Positions 6,846 through 8,561 of a stretch of 8,561 nucleotides of DNA are shown here, one piece after another. A program made the position numbers and the translations under genes. How positions within the stretch are numbered: the stretch's first letter is position 1; each line of letters starts with the position of its first letter. Source of the DNA: an uncultured Lachnoclostridium sp. (lineage in GTDB: Bacteria; Bacillota; Clostridia; Lachnospirales; Lachnospiraceae); the NCBI GenBank assembly GCA_902464595.1, contig CABQJX010000119.1, positions 1 to 8,561 of the forward strand, read 5' to 3'. Below the pieces are notes generated by a model. That model saw nothing but the letters and a program-made list of their open reading frames with translations, had not been told where the DNA came from and did no database searches.

Positions 6846-7687
6846 TAAAAAAGGATTGGAACGCTAAAATAATTGCTCTCGATCTGGATGGGACACTGCT
6901 GGACAGCGAAAAGCATCTTTCTGCCAGAAACAGGGCAGCGTTAGAAGCGTGCATCCAGAAGGGGATTTATGTGGTTCCCACTACAGGCCGTCCTGCCGCA
7001 GGAATTATGCAGGAAATCCTCTCTATTAAAGGAATCCGGTACGCGATTACCGTCAATGGGGGAGTGATCGCAGATTTGGCGGAAAAGCGCTGCCTGAAAC
7101 GCTGCATTATTCCTAACGGCCGGGCCTTGGCCCTTTTAAAACGGCTTGGGAAATATCATGTGATGTATGATCCTTATATGGATGGGAAGGGAATCTCCCA
7201 GCCTGATTTTATCGAACACATGGATGACTATAAGATTCCGGAAACGATTCAAAGGCTGGTGCGTGCTACCAGAAGCGTTGTGCCTGATATTTTAGAGTAT
7301 GTGGAGCAATGCGGCAGCGATGTGGAAAAAATCAATGTTTTTCTGGCGGATATGAGGGAGATGGCTCCTCTCCGCCAGGAGCTTTCTGCCTTTGAGGATA
7401 TGGTAATAAGCTCATCTATGGTAAACAATCTTGAAATCAATGCTCTGGGAGCGACAAAAGGGGAAGCGCTTTTGTGGCTGGCGGATTTCCTTGGAGTGCC
7501 CTGTGAGGATACCATTGCTTTTGGAGACGGTGAAAATGACATATCTATGCTCAGAGCAGCCGGGATAGGGATTGCCATGGCAAACGCTTCTGACATCGTT
7601 AAGGAGGCTGCAGACCAGCTGACTGGTACAAACGATGAGGATGGAGTTGCCTGTGCTATCGAACAGATGATTTTAGAGAGAGACTGA
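6842..7687 (+). CDS. Cof-type HAD-IIB family phosphatase
   Basis: A haloacid dehalogenase superfamily hydrolase of the Cof/YidA type. Such enzymes typically remove phosphate from sugar phosphates, nucleotides or cofactors in the cytoplasm using Mg2+; the substrate cannot be told from sequence. The 281 residues hold all four motifs: I, DLDGT (14-18) with nucleophile Asp14 and acid/base Asp16; II, Thr48 in TTGRP; III, Lys206 in GATKGEAL; IV, GDGENDISML (228-237) with metal-binding Asp229 and Asp233. The long segment between motifs II and III (about 85-190) is the C2-type cap. The length is usual for the family. The ATG overlaps the previous stop (ATGA, 6842-6845), and GGGAGGAG (6826-6833) precedes it by 8 bases, so translation is both coupled and independently primed. 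It does not match a stage-specific phosphatase that I can name. Confidence 0.93.
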   Translation: MIKKDWNAKIIALDLDGTLLDSEKHLSARNRAALEACIQKGIYVVPTTGRPAAGIMQEILSIKGIRYAITVNGGVIADLAEKRCLKRCIIPNGRALALLKRLGKYHVMYDPYMDGKGISQPDFIEHMDDYKIPETIQRLVRATRSVVPDILEYVEQCGSDVEKINVFLADMREMAPLRQELSAFEDMVISSSMVNNLEINALGATKGEALLWLADFLGVPCEDTIAFGDGENDISMLRAAGIGIAMANASDIVKEAADQLTGTNDEDGVACAIEQMILERD

Positions 7688-7689
7688 AA

Positions 7690-8412
7690 ATGAATAGCAT
7701 AGCAGAAAATTGGTTATCTGTAGGAGCAGGGATTTTCCTTTTGGGTATGATGCTGTATGGCCATTACAGAGGGGCGGTACGGCAATGCGTTTCCTTAGGG
7801 GCTCTGATCCTTACGATAGTATTGGTAAAAATAGGAACGCCATATATGACCCAGGTGGTTCGTGAAAATCCGGCCATTCGTCAGAATGCTGCGGAAGCTA
7901 TATTAAATGCAGCGGGCTGGAAGGAGGATTTTGGGAAAAATGCGGAGGTTCCTGCTGTCCAGCGGACCGTGATTGAGAATCTCAATCTTCCTGACCCTTT
8001 GAAAAATTTGCTGCTGGAAAATAATAACAGCGAATTTTACAGCATATTAGGGGTAGAGCAGTTCGCAGAATACGTCAGCACATATCTCGCGGATATTTTG
8101 ATCCACACAGTAGGGTCGGCGATTCTGTTTGCAGTGATCTATTCTCTAATCCATATGCTGGTAAGATGGCTGCATATTTTGTCACGGCTTCCGATCCTTT
8201 ATGGATTGGATCATATAGCGGGAGCGGTTCTGGGCGTGTTTCAGGGACTGGTACTTTTGTGGCTGGGATGTTTTGTGGTAGGACTTTGTTCTGCTACTTC
8301 CTGGGGAAGGGAGCTGGAGCAGCAGATCCAGGCCAGCGCCTGGCTGAGTTTTCTGTATCGATATAATATGATCCATGTGCTTTTAGGAAGTGTGATCAGG
8401 GGGATTTTATAA
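7690..8412 (+). CDS. CvpA family integral membrane protein
   Basis: The 240-residue protein fits the CvpA (colicin V production) family, whose molecular role is poorly known. Four hydrophobic segments are visible, at about 8-24, 33-50, 133-158 and 177-200. A polar stretch (about 51-130) between the second and third would face one side of the membrane. The N-terminal GHYRGAVRQCVSLGALI (24-40) and the C-terminal WLSFLYRYNMI (218-228) resemble conserved CvpA segments. The gene starts 2 bases after the HAD stop with only a weak GAGAGAGA before it (7677-7684), so translation probably depends on re-initiation from the upstream gene. Its stop codon lies inside the hairpin that ends the operon. I give the family with confidence but no gene name, because this is not the E. 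coli cvpA context. Confidence 0.85.
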   Translation: MNSIAENWLSVGAGIFLLGMMLYGHYRGAVRQCVSLGALILTIVLVKIGTPYMTQVVRENPAIRQNAAEAILNAAGWKEDFGKNAEVPAVQRTVIENLNLPDPLKNLLLENNNSEFYSILGVEQFAEYVSTYLADILIHTVGSAILFAVIYSLIHMLVRWLHILSRLPILYGLDHIAGAVLGVFQGLVLLWLGCFVVGLCSATSWGRELEQQIQASAWLSFLYRYNMIHVLLGSVIRGIL

Positions 8413-8442
8413 GGGGTTCTGCATTGCAGAACCCCTTATAAA
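8406..8442 (+). terminator. Hairpin closing the operon
   Basis: A perfect 17-bp stem (8406-8422 with 8426-8442) with a 3-base ATT loop includes the GGGGTTCTGC/GCAGAACCCC core and overlaps the cvpA stop codon. It is the strongest hairpin in the operon and lies exactly at its end, so it is probably a terminator. The expected T-run is missing (TCGATTGGGGG follows), so it may instead mainly protect the mRNA 3' end. Confidence 0.65.
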
Positions 8443-8519
8443 TCGATTGGGGGTATCATGTATTGCTTCAGCGTAAGGAGAGTGTAAAAAAATAGTAAAA
8501 AATGTCTGTCAAGCGTTTT

Positions 8520-8532
8520 TGAAAATGTCCCG
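8520..8532 (-). repeat. Right copy of 13-bp inverted repeat (IS-end-like motif)
   Basis: TGAAAATGTCCCG is the exact reverse complement of bases 5-17. A second AATGTC copy lies inward at 8497-8502, as on the left side. The 119 bases after the operon hairpin (8443-8561) otherwise show no gene. An ATG at 8525 opens to the window edge, but it has no ribosome binding site. Confidence 0.45.
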
Positions 8533-8561
8533 AAAAACTTTAAGTATTAGCCCCGACTTAT

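Noticed and set aside
5..8532. The whole gene cluster as one composite transposon bounded by the inverted repeats
   Set aside because: There is no transposase inside, the cargo is essential housekeeping genes in a known order, and target-site duplications cannot be seen within the window.
8525..8561. ATG opening to the right edge of the window (MSRKTLSISPDL...)
   Set aside because: It has no ribosome binding site, only 12 codons are visible, and the ATG falls within the inverted-repeat motif. A real gene cannot be supported.

Overview
The window looks like chromosomal housekeeping DNA from a Gram-positive, low-to-mid GC Clostridia bacterium, probably a member of the Lachnospiraceae. Three things point there: a long Bacillus/Clostridium-type SRP RNA just upstream of dnaX; the dnaX-ybaB-recR gene cluster; and strong AGGAGG-type ribosome binding sites ahead of most genes. 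Protein wording such as the YbaB N-terminus and the group III phosphofructokinase also fits that family, but this is from memory and not from a search. Placement below family level is not possible from the sequence alone.

Layout: positions 1-80 hold no gene, but contain a short IS-end-like repeat motif. A near-ideal sigma-A promoter (83-111) drives the SRP RNA gene ffs (about 174-437), which ends in a 19-bp hairpin terminator (442-499). A second promoter (508-536) starts a run of seven closely packed plus-strand genes: 6-phosphofructokinase (600-1679), dnaX (1699-3414), ybaB/ebfC (3433-3789), recR (3789-4385), an 805-residue TPR protein with a degenerate AAA+-like region (4428-6845), a Cof-type HAD phosphatase (6842-7687) and a CvpA-family membrane protein (7690-8412). 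All gaps are 42 bases or less, and two junctions overlap (TAATG and ATGA), so one operon is likely. A long hairpin (8406-8442) closes it. The last 120 bases carry no gene but repeat the left-end motif in inverted orientation.

How the genes fit together: dnaX (clamp-loader subunit), ybaB (nucleoid-associated protein) and recR (RecFOR recombination mediator) form a known replication/repair module. Here a glycolytic kinase is placed in front of it. The three downstream genes (TPR/AAA-like scaffold, HAD phosphatase, CvpA membrane protein) have no function that can be read from sequence alone.

No clear new defence or mobile system is present. The most unusual item is the 805-residue protein. It appears to keep the outline of a SpoVK/CbxX-type AAA+ domain but has lost the nucleotide-binding loop, and a long repetitive disordered insert separates its core from its lid. 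The inverted 13-bp motif at the two window ends also deserves a check.
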